Part shown: in pieces, positions 30,994 to 38,780 of the stretch
Layout: each line of letters begins with the position of its first letter
Position numbering within the stretch: the first letter of the stretch is position 1
DNA from: Kribbella pratensis
Lineage (GTDB): Bacteria; Actinomycetota; Actinomycetes; Propionibacteriales; Kribbellaceae
DNA length: 64,000 bases
Reading direction: 5' to 3'
Assembly (NCBI RefSeq): GCF_004365355.1
Contig: NZ_SODP01000003.1
Span: forward strand, 806,001 to 870,000
Made by a program: the position numbers and the translations under genes
The notes under the pieces: generated by a model
Databases searched by the model: none
What the model saw: only the letters and a program-made list of their open reading frames with translations
What the model was told of the DNA's origin: nothing

Positions 30994-31739
30994 GAACCGC
31001 GGTACTACTGGGATTCCGGCTTCGCCAAGAGGTGCTGGAGTGGTCCGGCGCGTGGTGGTTCCTGCTGACGCTCGTGGTACAGGCGGTGGTCGCGCCGCTG
31101 ATCGGGTTGTTCGTGTGGTCGGCCGTCTACCCTGACGATCCGTCCATTGGGCGGTACTACGTGGCAGTCATCCTGGTGACGTTGATGACGGAGTCGTTCG
31201 AGCAGCACACGTTCTCCGAGCGGATCTACGACGGGACGCTGAGCCACGAACTGCTCCGTCCGCAGCCGGTCGTGATCGGCGTCATCGGAATGAACCTCGC
31301 CATCCGCGCGTGGCTGACGTTGCTCGGGGCACCGATCGTGCTGCTCGCCGGGATCGCGCTGCAGGTCGGCTTCGACTGGTCGGCGGTGTTGCGCAGTACG
31401 CCGTACGTCGCGCTCGCCGCGGTCCTGGTTTTCCTGTGGACGTTCCTGCTCGCGCTGACCGCGTTCTGGACCGATCGCGTGCATGCGATCGTCGGCTTCG
31501 GCGGTCAGCTGACGTTCCTGCTCGGCGGTACGGCGGCGCCGATCGCGCTGCTGCCGGATACGTGGCGCCGGGTCGCCGAGGTGCTGCCGTTCTACGGCAT
31601 GAACGGTCTGCCCGCGGAGATCGCCTCTGGGGGCAAGGGTTCGCTGGGATATCAACTGGTCTGGGTGGTGGTGCTGGTGGCTGTGGTGACGGTCGTGTGG
31701 CGGATCGGCGTACGGCGGTACACGGCGGTGGGATCGTGA
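30990..31739 (+). CDS. ABC-2 type permease, first subunit
   Basis: The 249-residue product has six hydrophobic helices, e.g. WWFLLTLVVQAVVAPLIGLF and WVVVLVAVVTVVWRIGV, in the arrangement of DUF990/ABC-2-like permeases, with a cytoplasmic SERIYDGTLSHELLRPQP loop typical of that group ('GtL...LLrPl'). ATG 30990 overlaps the ATPase stop (ATGA). It pairs with the next gene as a heterodimeric transmembrane domain. Confidence 0.88.
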   Translation: MRTAVLLGFRLRQEVLEWSGAWWFLLTLVVQAVVAPLIGLFVWSAVYPDDPSIGRYYVAVILVTLMTESFEQHTFSERIYDGTLSHELLRPQPVVIGVIGMNLAIRAWLTLLGAPIVLLAGIALQVGFDWSAVLRSTPYVALAAVLVFLWTFLLALTAFWTDRVHAIVGFGGQLTFLLGGTAAPIALLPDTWRRVAEVLPFYGMNGLPAEIASGGKGSLGYQLVWVVVLVAVVTVVWRIGVRRYTAVGS

Positions 31740-32515
31740 AGCTGCTCCGACTGGTGGGTGTCGGTTTCTCGATGGCGTTGCGGCGGAGCGTGGCGTTCCG
31801 GGTCAACCTGCTGTTCGACGTACTGCTGGCATTCACAGGCCTCGGTACGGCCGTGGCGGCCGTGCTGATCGTGTTCACGCGTGCGGACAGTCTGGCGGGT
31901 TGGTCGAAGGCGGAGTTCCTGGTGTTGATCGGGACGTATCAGCTGATCACCGGATTGCGGGCGACGTTCATCGATCCGAACCTGTCGTGGTTCCCGGAGA
32001 CCGGCATCCGGAACGGGAAGCTCGATGGGTATTTGCTGCAGCCGGCCTCGAGTCTGTTCCTGGCCAGCCTGTCGTTGTCCTCGCCGCTCGCGCTGATCCA
32101 GTTCGTGCTGGGCCTCGGGGTGCTCGGGTGGGGGATCGCTGGACAGTCGCTGAGCGTCGCTGGGGTGCTCAGTTGGTTGGTGCTCGTCGTCGCGGGGCTG
32201 GTCGTGACGTGGGCCCTGAGTGTGCTGCTCGCGTGCCTGGCGTTCTGGGCGCCGAAGCTGCAGTTGGACGTGTTCTTCCACTCCGCGTGGCAGCTGGGCC
32301 GCTACCCGACCGACGTCTTCGCGCGTCCGATTCGCGTCATCCTCACCTATGTGTTCCCGATGGCGCTGATCGCCTCGGTCCCATCGGCCGCGTTGCTGCG
32401 CGGGCCGCGGCTGGGAGTGCTGGTGGGTGGGGTGTTGGCGGCGGTCGCCGCAGCCGGGTTGGCGGGATTGGCGTGGCAACGGGGGCTGCGGCGCTATACC
32501 GGTGCGACGTCGTGA
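31736..32515 (+). CDS. ABC-2 type permease, second subunit
   Basis: The 259-residue product is related to its neighbour: six helices, with the cytoplasmic loop FPETGIRNGKLDGYLLQPAS corresponding to the same 'G.Ld..LL.P' motif, and YPTDVFARPIRVILTYVFPM near the end. Starts with GTG 31736 overlapping the previous stop (GTGA). Ends the exporter operon; no terminator hairpin is seen, but a 16-bp palindrome follows at 32588. Confidence 0.88.
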   Translation: MKLLRLVGVGFSMALRRSVAFRVNLLFDVLLAFTGLGTAVAAVLIVFTRADSLAGWSKAEFLVLIGTYQLITGLRATFIDPNLSWFPETGIRNGKLDGYLLQPASSLFLASLSLSSPLALIQFVLGLGVLGWGIAGQSLSVAGVLSWLVLVVAGLVVTWALSVLLACLAFWAPKLQLDVFFHSAWQLGRYPTDVFARPIRVILTYVFPMALIASVPSAALLRGPRLGVLVGGVLAAVAAAGLAGLAWQRGLRRYTGATS

Positions 32516-32587
32516 GCGTGCCTAAGAACAGGTAGTGGTCCCTCGCCGGCAGCGATTCTGCCGCGGCTCACGCGGGGATTGGCCTAT

Positions 32588-32603
32588 ACGTAGATATCTA
32601 CGT
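32588..32603. promoter_or_regulatory. 16-bp perfect palindrome, candidate operator
   Basis: ACGTAGATATCTACGT is perfectly symmetric and AT-rich relative to its surroundings. It lies 51 bases upstream of the methyltransferase -10 box. No regulator gene is adjacent, so the binding protein is unknown. Confidence 0.45.
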
Positions 32604-32653
32604 CCTGTCGTTAGGTACGCGAAATGCGGTCGCCGGGCAGCGGCTGGTCGGGT

Positions 32654-32659
32654 TAGCGT
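32654..32659 (+). promoter_or_regulatory. -10 box of the methyltransferase gene (leaderless)
   Basis: TAGCGT lies 7 bases before ATG 32667. Confidence 0.5.
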
Positions 32660-32666
32660 CGCGGGC

Positions 32667-33392
32667 ATGGTTGATGCCTTGTTCGGGGTGCCTCGGTTGG
32701 TGGCGATGTACGACGTGCTGGAATCCGGGCGGGGCGATCTGGAGCATTACGTCGCGATGGTGGGGGAGTTCGAGGCGCGGCAAGTGCTGGATGTGGGGTG
32801 CGGGACGGGGGAGCTGGCGTGTTGGCTGGCTCGCATCGGCGTGGAGGTCGTCGGGGTGGATCCAGCCGAGGCCTCGCTGGAGGTTGCTCGGGGCAAGGAG
32901 TTTGCGGACCGGGTGCGGTGGATCCACGGGGATGCGACGACGTTGCCCCCGCTGCAGGTGGATCTGGCAGTGATGACGGGGAACGTGGCGCAGGTGTTCC
33001 TGACCGATGAGGAGTGGGCCGCGACGCTCGACGGCGTCCATGCGGCGCTCAAGCCGGACGGACGGTTCGTGTTCGAGACGCGGGATCCGGCGCGGCGGCA
33101 GTGGGAGGAGTGGACGCGGGAGCCCACGCATCAGGTGCGGCCGGTCCCGGGCGGTGGGACGGTGGAGTGCTGGAGCGAGCTGGTCAGCGTCGAGCTGCCG
33201 TTCGTGACGTTCCGGGGGACGTACGTGTTCTCGTCGGATGGCGCCGTGCTCACATCTGACTCGACGTTGCGGTTCCGGGAGCGGGCCGAGGTCGAGGATT
33301 CGCTGGCCGCGGCCGGGTTCGCGGTGGACGACATACGAGAGGCTCCGGACCGGCCGGGCAAGGAGTGGGTCTTCGTGGCTAGGCGGCGGTGA
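32667..33392 (+). CDS. Class I SAM-dependent methyltransferase
   Basis: The 241-residue product has SAM motif I VLDVGCGTGELACWLA (about residues 41-56), an acidic residue after strand 2 (VVGVDPAEASLEVA), and HGDATTLPPLQVDLAVMTGN for motif II-III. This is the Methyltransf_25/11 type. No substrate can be assigned and no partner gene is evident. Start fixed by a -10 box 7 bases upstream. The 3' end overlaps the convergent phosphotransferase by 14 bases. Confidence 0.85.
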   Translation: MVDALFGVPRLVAMYDVLESGRGDLEHYVAMVGEFEARQVLDVGCGTGELACWLARIGVEVVGVDPAEASLEVARGKEFADRVRWIHGDATTLPPLQVDLAVMTGNVAQVFLTDEEWAATLDGVHAALKPDGRFVFETRDPARRQWEEWTREPTHQVRPVPGGGTVECWSELVSVELPFVTFRGTYVFSSDGAVLTSDSTLRFRERAEVEDSLAAAGFAVDDIREAPDRPGKEWVFVARRR

Positions 33393-34272
33393 GCAGCGCC
33401 GTCAGGGTGTGGTGAGCGGTACGGGACATGACCGGGTTGGTCTCGACGTAGTACCACAGGCAACCGATGGCCTGCGCGAACGACCAGCCCATCCCCCGAC
33501 GCCATTCGTCATCGTCACTGCCCAGCGCGGTACGGAAGGCGGCGCGCGCCGTCGGGTCGAGCAGGTTCCACGCTGGCTGGAGATCCATCGCGGGGTCGGA
33601 GACCGTGAACGTGCCGACATCGATCACGCCCGCGAGCCGGCCGTCCTTGACCAGGAGGTTGCCCGGCATCAGATCGCGATGCGTCCAGGCGTCAGGCTCG
33701 GTGCGGGGCGTCGTACGGAGGTCGGCCCACAACCGGGCGAGTGCGTCGACGTCGATCAGGCCGCGGCTGCGCTCCAGCCCATCTGCGACGTACTCGTCCT
33801 GCGAGGTGAGTACGCCGCCACGCCACGAGCTGGCGAAGACCCGCCCCTCGGTCGGCTCCGCGCGCAACGCCAGTACGAATCGCGCCAGATCCTCGGCGAA
33901 GGCAGCCGATCCGGCGACGTCCGCGTCGTACGCGATCGTCCCGTCGATCCAGCTGTAGACGCTCCAGGGCTGCGGATAGTCGAGGCCCGGCGCACCGATC
34001 GCGATCGGCTCCGGCGTCGGGTACGGCGAGATGCGGCGCAACCGCCGCGCTGCCTCGGCCTCGTCCTCGAGCTCAGCACGCATCGTCGCGACGTCACCGG
34101 GCAGGATCGGTAGTCGCGCCACGAGGTCGTCGCCGATGCGGAAGAGCGCGTTCACCGTCCCGTGTGAGGACACCGAGCGGACCGCGAGCCCGCTCCACTC
34201 CGGGAACTGTTCGCGTACCAGTCCCTCGACCAGCTCGACTGTCACGCTCAGCTGACCCGCATGCATCACCAC
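33379..34272 (-). CDS. Aminoglycoside/macrolide phosphotransferase-family kinase
   Basis: The 297-residue APH-fold product has the catalytic loop WTHRDLMPGNLLV (the usual HGDL has Arg in place of Gly) and the metal motif VIDVGTFTVSDPAMDL. The N-terminal nucleotide-binding lobe (VSSHGTVNALFRIGDDLVARLP) is intact. Members phosphorylate antibiotics, choline or other metabolites; resistance cannot be claimed from sequence alone. Starts are GTG 34272, GTG 34269 or ATG 34266; a GATACT box lies 7 bases before the first. Confidence 0.82.
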   Translation of the reverse strand: MVMHAGQLSVTVELVEGLVREQFPEWSGLAVRSVSSHGTVNALFRIGDDLVARLPILPGDVATMRAELEDEAEAARRLRRISPYPTPEPIAIGAPGLDYPQPWSVYSWIDGTIAYDADVAGSAAFAEDLARFVLALRAEPTEGRVFASSWRGGVLTSQDEYVADGLERSRGLIDVDALARLWADLRTTPRTEPDAWTHRDLMPGNLLVKDGRLAGVIDVGTFTVSDPAMDLQPAWNLLDPTARAAFRTALGSDDDEWRRGMGWSFAQAIGCLWYYVETNPVMSRTAHHTLTALLTAA

Positions 34273-34299
34273 GCGCAGCAGTATCCGGGACGCCTCCTG

Positions 34300-34980
34300 C
34301 TACTGCACATCAATTAGCAAGGCCGGTGCCACCCGTGCCGATCCGATCCCGCGGTCCGGTCTACCGAGCCGGAATCGCACCTTGCCCTTCAACACCGTCC
34401 CGGACTCGGCCTGCCCGTCGACCAACTCCTCGCCGGGGAACAGCGTGAACGTCCACCGCTCGTTGTGCTCACAGTCCGGCGGCGTCGCACCACACTGCAA
34501 CACGCGCGCACCCCACACCTGCCGAGTCATCCACTGTCGCGTGTCTTGCCCGAGTACGACGAAGTCCTCGGAGGCAATCACGTCGTTGTAGCTACCGACC
34601 GAGGGCCCGTAAGCCCCGATGACGGTCACGACCAGCTGCCACGGCCGCTTCGCCGGCAGCGCGACGCCCGCTGGTAGACGCTCATCGAAGACGTCGCCGG
34701 TGGCTACGCCGATCCGTGCCTCGATCGGGAGCGGGCGGCGGGTGTCGAGCAAGCGCGGGTCCGGCACGAGCAGTACGCCGTACTCGACCTCGTCGGCGAA
34801 GCGGGCGCCGGCGAAGTGCTCGGTGAGCGCGTGCGTTGCCTGTTCGGCACGCTTCCAGGTGTCAGGTGGGAACTCCGCAAGCAAGAACTCGCGGGTGATC
34901 GCGGGCAGGCCGCGGTTGTGGACGAGGTCGGCACTTTGGGCGGACGAGTTCCAGGCTGCGACCAGCCGATCGATGTTCAT
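34300..34980 (-). CDS. Hypothetical protein
   Basis: The 226-residue soluble product reads as a real gene (consistent codon bias, start supported by TAGCGT 8 bases upstream). Features: an N-terminal helix MNIDRLVAAWNSSAQSADL, a central strand region and a C-terminal beta segment RWTFTLFPGEELVDG then GKVRFRLGRP, ending APALLIDVQ. No domain or motif recognised. It sits between a phosphotransferase and a LysE exporter on the same strand with short gaps. Confidence 0.65.
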   Translation of the reverse strand: MNIDRLVAAWNSSAQSADLVHNRGLPAITREFLLAEFPPDTWKRAEQATHALTEHFAGARFADEVEYGVLLVPDPRLLDTRRPLPIEARIGVATGDVFDERLPAGVALPAKRPWQLVVTVIGAYGPSVGSYNDVIASEDFVVLGQDTRQWMTRQVWGARVLQCGATPPDCEHNERWTFTLFPGEELVDGQAESGTVLKGKVRFRLGRPDRGIGSARVAPALLIDVQ

Positions 34981-34988
34981 CCCGGGTC

Positions 34989-34994
34989 ACGCTA
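34989..34994 (-). promoter_or_regulatory. -10 box of the hypothetical gene at 34300-34980
   Basis: TAGCGT on the minus strand lies 8 bases before ATG 34980. Confidence 0.4.
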
Positions 34995-35014
34995 ACGGCC
35001 GGGTCGGACAGTCG

Positions 35015-35665
35015 TCAGTGCGAGGCGAGTGGCCGGGCGCGATCGGTGGCCAGGCGGACGGCGAAGACGGCGAGCGCGGTGCCCGTGACGTACCGGTGGA
35101 TGCGCATCCAGGTCGGGCGGCGGGAGAGGAACACGGCGACGGAGCCGGCGGTGATCACGAAGACGGCGTTCATGACGACGCCGACCGTGAGTTGCGTGAG
35201 GCCGAGGACCAGGCTCTGCAGACCGAGATGCCCGCGGGAAGGGTCGAGGAACTGCGGGAGCAGCGAGATGTAGAGGATCGCGATCTTCGGGTTGAGCAGG
35301 CAGGTCAGCAGACCCATGCCGAACAGCTTGCGCGGACGGTCGGGCTCCAGCTCCTGGGTAGCGAAAACCGACGTACCGCCGGGGCGGAGTGCGTTCCAGG
35401 CGAGCCAGAGCAGGTACGCCGCGCCGGCGAGCTTCAGCGTCAGGTAGATCTCGGGGACGAGCGCGAACAGTGTGGCGAGCCCGGCGCTCGCGGCGAGCAG
35501 GTACACGAGGAAGCCGATTCCGACCCCGGCGAGCGAGATCAGACCGGCGCGGCGGCCCTGGGCGATCGAGCGGGACACCAGGTAGATCATGTTCGGCCCA
35601 GGCACGATCACCAGGCCGAGCTCGACCAGCGCGATCCCCAGCAATGCCTCGTTGCTCACCAGCAT
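35015..35665 (-). CDS. LysE/RhtB-family amino-acid exporter
   Basis: The 216-residue, six-helix membrane protein has the family motifs: VIVPGPNMIYLVSRSIAQGRRAGL (about residues 19-42), GAAYLLWLAWNAL and GLLTCLLNPKIAILYISLLPQFL. LysE-type proteins export amino acids or related compounds. It has a GGAGGG ribosome site and, unlike many neighbours, a leadered transcript is likely. The substrate is unknown. Confidence 0.88.
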   Translation of the reverse strand: MLVSNEALLGIALVELGLVIVPGPNMIYLVSRSIAQGRRAGLISLAGVGIGFLVYLLAASAGLATLFALVPEIYLTLKLAGAAYLLWLAWNALRPGGTSVFATQELEPDRPRKLFGMGLLTCLLNPKIAILYISLLPQFLDPSRGHLGLQSLVLGLTQLTVGVVMNAVFVITAGSVAVFLSRRPTWMRIHRYVTGTALAVFAVRLATDRARPLASH

Positions 35666-35823
35666 TCCGTGTCCCTCCGTCGGCGTACACCGAACCTAAC
35701 AGCGGGGCTCGGAGCGCGGCCGGAGTTTTCCACAGGTGAGATCGCCGGTATTCCACTCGCGGTTCGTCTTCACCCTCGGTTAGCGTGGGGTGCGTACGCC
35801 TGACGGTTTGTGAAGGAGACGGT

Positions 35824-36000
35824 ATGAGCGACAAGTCCAGCGAGCCGGCGGACGATCTGCAGAAGAAGTTCCGGGAAGCGCTCGAGAAGAAGAACGCCGG
35901 GAAGCACTCGCATCCGGGATCCGGGGTGCGCGGGCAGGGCGTCGGCGACGCGCACAACGACAAGCAGAAGCGCCAGTTCAGGCGCAAGTCCGGCAGCTGA
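35824..36000 (+). CDS. DUF5302 small basic protein
   Basis: The 58-residue product (LQKKFREALEKKNAGKHSH then HNDKQKRQFRRKSGS) is very hydrophilic and Lys/Arg-rich, probably disordered apart from one helix. It matches the short actinobacterial DUF5302 family, which is of unknown function. ATG 35824 has a near-perfect GAAGGAGA ribosome site; a TAGCGT box at 35781-35786 would give a leader of about 30 bases. It is followed by a strong terminator. Confidence 0.85.
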   Translation: MSDKSSEPADDLQKKFREALEKKNAGKHSHPGSGVRGQGVGDAHNDKQKRQFRRKSGS

Positions 36001-36027
36001 AGACCGCCACTGTCCATCCATCCTCAT

Positions 36028-36053
36028 GAGCCCCGGGTTGCCGCCCGGGGCTC
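36028..36053 (+). terminator. Terminator after the DUF5302 gene
   Basis: Stem GAGCCCCGGG (36028-36037) / CCCGGGGCTC (36044-36053), 10 bp perfect, six-base loop, followed by GACCTTT. It lies 27 bases after the stop and is the most canonical terminator in the window. Confidence 0.8.
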
Positions 36054-36091
36054 GACCTTTGTCACGGCCGGGAGTGGAACTGGAGCTCGAC

Positions 36092-36097
36092 TACAGT
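36092..36097 (+). promoter_or_regulatory. -10 box of the phosphonate GntR gene (leaderless)
   Basis: TACAGT lies 7 bases before GTG 36105. Confidence 0.5.
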
Positions 36098-36104
36098 CGG
36101 TTGG

Positions 36105-36806
36105 GTGAGTGTTCCGCTGCATTACGTGGTGAAGACCCGGCTGGTTGAAGTGGTCGAGGGTCTGGGCGAGGGGGCGGCATTGCCGCCGGAGCGGGTGCTT
36201 GCGAAGGAGTTCGGGGTCTCCCGGTGGACGATGCGGCAGGCGATCCGCGAGCTGATCGCGGACGGGCGGCTGCGGGCTCGGCAGGGGCAGGGCACGTTCG
36301 TCGCGACACCGAAGCTCGTGCAGCCGCTCGCGCTGGTGAGCTACACGGAGGCGCTCCGGGCTCAGGGTCACACACCGGCGCGTGAGGTCGTGGAGTTCGA
36401 TGAGCTCCCCGCCGACGCCGTACTCGCGGACCGGCTCGGCATCGCCGAGGGGGAGCCGGTTCACCGGCTGGAGCGGGTTCTGTTCGCGGACGGGCAGCCG
36501 ATCGGGCTCGAGACGACGTATCTCGCCGTTGAACGCTTCCCGACCTTGAAAGCGGTGCTGGACCCGACCGGCTCGCTGTACCGGTGCCTGACCGATCAGC
36601 TCGGTGTGCGGTTCGGCGAAGGTGAGGAGCTCGTCGAGACCGTGATCGCCACCCCACGCGAAGCCGAACTCCTGAAGGCCACCCAGTCCCTCCCCATGCT
36701 CCTGCTCCACCGCACCAGCCGAGACACCGCCGGTCGCCCCATTGAAGCCGTCCGCTCCCTCTACCGAGGCGACCGAGTAGGCTTCCGCGCCACCCTCCGC
36801 CCCTAA
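36105..36806 (+). CDS. GntR/UTRA-family regulator of the phosphonate operon
   Basis: The 233-residue product has a GntR winged helix (LPPERVLAKEFGVSRWTMRQ then ELIADGRLRARQGQGTFVA) and a C-terminal UTRA ligand domain (VHRLERVLFADGQPIGLETTYL, LLHRTSRDTAGRPIE). It is the HutC/PhnF subgroup, which binds TGGTNNNNACCA-like palindromes. A perfect palindrome of this kind lies at 36980-36995 before the downstream operon, so it is the likely repressor. The ligand is probably a phosphonate or phosphate compound (inferred). Confidence 0.88.
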   Translation: MSVPLHYVVKTRLVEVVEGLGEGAALPPERVLAKEFGVSRWTMRQAIRELIADGRLRARQGQGTFVATPKLVQPLALVSYTEALRAQGHTPAREVVEFDELPADAVLADRLGIAEGEPVHRLERVLFADGQPIGLETTYLAVERFPTLKAVLDPTGSLYRCLTDQLGVRFGEGEELVETVIATPREAELLKATQSLPMLLLHRTSRDTAGRPIEAVRSLYRGDRVGFRATLRP

Positions 36807-36832
36807 CCCACCGGCGCCCGGCCGCCCGGGTG

Positions 36833-36927
36833 ATGCGGATCTCCAGGCCATCACAATCGCAATCCGGGCCGGCCACAGGCGGTGGACCGGCGCGTCAGGC
36901 GGATTGTGATGGCCCGGGGATCCGGAT
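36833..36927. repeat. 95-base inverted repeat between gntR and the phosphonate operon
   Basis: GGCCATCACAATC (36846-36858) pairs perfectly with GATTGTGATGGCC (36902-36914), and the stem extends outward to 36833/36927 with few mismatches. An inner GC-rich hairpin lies between. It starts 27 bases after the gntR stop and could end its transcript. It has one wobble in each strand sense and so does not share the strand asymmetry of the two longer hairpins. Confidence 0.55.
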
Positions 36928-36979
36928 AGCTGTTCGCCGACGATTCACCGGATTGTTGATCTCCCCGCACGCGCTCTTC

Positions 36980-36995
36980 ATTGGTCCGGACCAAT
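36980..36995. promoter_or_regulatory. GntR/HutC-type operator of the phosphonate operon
   Basis: ATTGGTCCGGACCAAT is a perfect 16-bp palindrome containing TGGTCCGGACCA, the shape of HutC/PhnF/DasR sites. It lies 25 bases before the GTG of the FAD oxidase. Confidence 0.7.
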
Positions 36996-37020
36996 CTGTG
37001 ACCCGACGAGAGGAGCGGGT

Positions 37021-38106
37021 GTGCGGGTGGTTGTGGTCGGTGGAGGTGTCCTGGGCACGTTTCACGCCTGGGAAGCGGTACGGAGGGGCCACGAGGTGGT
37101 CCAGGTAGAGCGCGAGCTCGAGGCCCGCGGTGCCAGCGTGCGGAACTTCGGGCTGGTCTGGGTCAGCGGACGGGCTGACGGCGCCGAGGTGGAGTTGGCA
37201 CAGCGGGCGCGGGATCTGTGGGCGGAGCTGCCGGCGATCGGCGTACGGGCGTCCGGCTCGCTGACCGTCTGCCGGAGCAAGGCCGAGCTGGCGGTTGCCA
37301 AGGAGGCGGCGGCCCGGCCGGATGCTGCGGCGCGCGGGTTTCAGGTGCTCGACGCGGAACAGACCCGCGAACGCAACCCGGCGTTGAAGGGCGACCTGCA
37401 AGGTGCGCTGTGGTGCGCGCGGGATGCGATCGTCGAGCCGCGTGAGGTGTTGCCGGCGCTGCGTACCGAGCTGATGAAGTCGAACCGCTACCAGTTCCTC
37501 GGGGGACGGGAAGTGCGCAACGTCCAGGACGGCCGGATCGTCGACGACCACGGTGCGACGCATGAGGGCGACCTCGTCTTCCTCTGCACCGGCGCGTGGC
37601 ACCGCGGGCTGATCCGCGAGCTGACCGACGACCTTCCGGTACGCCGGGTGCGCCTGCAGATGATGCAGACGGCTCCACTCGACGACACGCTCACCACCGC
37701 GGTCGCCGACGCAGACAGTTTCCGCTACTACCCGGCGTACAAGGCCGACGAGCTGCCGCCGCAGGCTCCCGTTGCCGAGGAGCACAAGATGCAGCTGTTG
37801 ATGGTCCAGCGCGCCCACGGTGGCCTGACCATTGGCGACACCCATGAGTACGACGAGCCGTTCTCGTTCGATGTGCGCAGCGAGCCGTACGAGTACCTGC
37901 GGGACACGGTCGAAAGCATTCTCGGGCGCGAGCTGCCTGCGATCACCCAGCGATGGGCAGGGGTGTATTCGCAGGCCACCAGTGACGAGGTGGTTGTACG
38001 GCGGGAAGTTGCTCGCGGCGTGCACCTGGTGACGGGACCGGGCGGGCGCGGGATGACGATGTCGCCGGCGATCGCCGAGGCGAGTTTCGAAGGGATCGGC
38101 GCATGA
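37021..38106 (+). CDS. FAD-dependent oxidase of aminoethylphosphonate catabolism (TIGR03364 type)
   Basis: The 361-residue glycine-oxidase-fold product has the FAD-binding start VVVVGGGVLGTFHAWEAVRR, ARGASVRNFGLVWVSG and a C-terminal HLVTGPGGRGMTMSPAIAE. It fits the TIGR03364 group associated with phosphonate genes; characterised relatives oxidise aminoethylphosphonate or its N-methyl form to phosphonoacetaldehyde. With the next gene, a phosphonatase-like hydrolase, it forms a two-step route that needs no PhnW transaminase (none is present). GTG 37021 follows AGAGGAG. Its stop overlaps the next ATG (ATGA). Confidence 0.85.
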   Translation: MRVVVVGGGVLGTFHAWEAVRRGHEVVQVERELEARGASVRNFGLVWVSGRADGAEVELAQRARDLWAELPAIGVRASGSLTVCRSKAELAVAKEAAARPDAAARGFQVLDAEQTRERNPALKGDLQGALWCARDAIVEPREVLPALRTELMKSNRYQFLGGREVRNVQDGRIVDDHGATHEGDLVFLCTGAWHRGLIRELTDDLPVRRVRLQMMQTAPLDDTLTTAVADADSFRYYPAYKADELPPQAPVAEEHKMQLLMVQRAHGGLTIGDTHEYDEPFSFDVRSEPYEYLRDTVESILGRELPAITQRWAGVYSQATSDEVVVRREVARGVHLVTGPGGRGMTMSPAIAEASFEGIGA

Positions 38107-38780
38107 TCCAGCTCGCGGTACTCGACATGGCTGGTACGACGGTCGCGGACGACGGCATGGTGGAACAGGCGTTCACCGCCGCGATCGGTGCCCAGGGCAT
38201 CCAGCCCGGGACACCGCAGTACGAACGGATGATCGAGCATGTCCGGGCGACGATGGGTGAATCGAAGATCACCGTCTTCCGCGCACTACTCGAGCGCGAG
38301 GACGTCGCGCAGGAAGCGAACAAGGCGTTCGAGGATGCCTACAGCAACCTGATTGACGGGCTCGAGCCGATCGCCGGGGCTGAAGAGGCGATCCGGCAAC
38401 TCCAGGACGCCGGGGTCAAGGTCTGCCTGACCACCGGCTTTGCCGAGACCACTCAACACCGAATCCTGACCGCACTCGGCTGGCAGACGCTGGCCGACCT
38501 CACTCTCTGTCCGGCTCAGGCGGGCCGTGGCAGACCGTATCCCGACATGGTGCTCAAGGCGCTGCTCGAGCTGAAGGCCGACAGCGTGACGAACGTTGCC
38601 GTGGCCGGAGACACCGCCTACGACATGACGACGGGGATCCGGGCCGGTGCCGGGATCGTGGCCGGCGTCCTGACAGGTGCCCACGGCAAACAACAGCTCG
38701 ATGCCGCGGGTGCGACCCACGTACTCGAGTCGGTCCGGGAACTGCCCGGCCTGCTCCTCGATCGAAGGCTGGACAAGTGA
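38103..38780 (+). CDS. Phosphonatase-like HAD hydrolase
   Basis: The 225-residue HAD protein has the nucleophile motif LDMAGTTVADDG (D8) as in phosphonoacetaldehyde hydrolase (PhnX), the cap-domain MGESKITVFRALLE with Lys55 in the position of the Schiff-base lysine of PhnX, TTGFAETT for motif II and VAGDTAYDMTTGIRAGAG for motif IV. It should split the C-P bond of phosphonoacetaldehyde to acetaldehyde and phosphate. It matches the phosphonatase-like TIGR03351 group. Overlaps both neighbours by four bases. Confidence 0.88.
   Translation: MIQLAVLDMAGTTVADDGMVEQAFTAAIGAQGIQPGTPQYERMIEHVRATMGESKITVFRALLEREDVAQEANKAFEDAYSNLIDGLEPIAGAEEAIRQLQDAGVKVCLTTGFAETTQHRILTALGWQTLADLTLCPAQAGRGRPYPDMVLKALLELKADSVTNVAVAGDTAYDMTTGIRAGAGIVAGVLTGAHGKQQLDAAGATHVLESVRELPGLLLDRRLDK

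Noticed and set aside
33379..34272. Antibiotic resistance determinant
   Set aside because: APH-fold kinases have many substrates and the catalytic loop is HRDL rather than HGDL; no resistance claim can be made.
36833..36927. Third member of the long hairpin class
   Set aside because: It is shorter, has a separate inner hairpin, and its wobbles are balanced between strands (one each).
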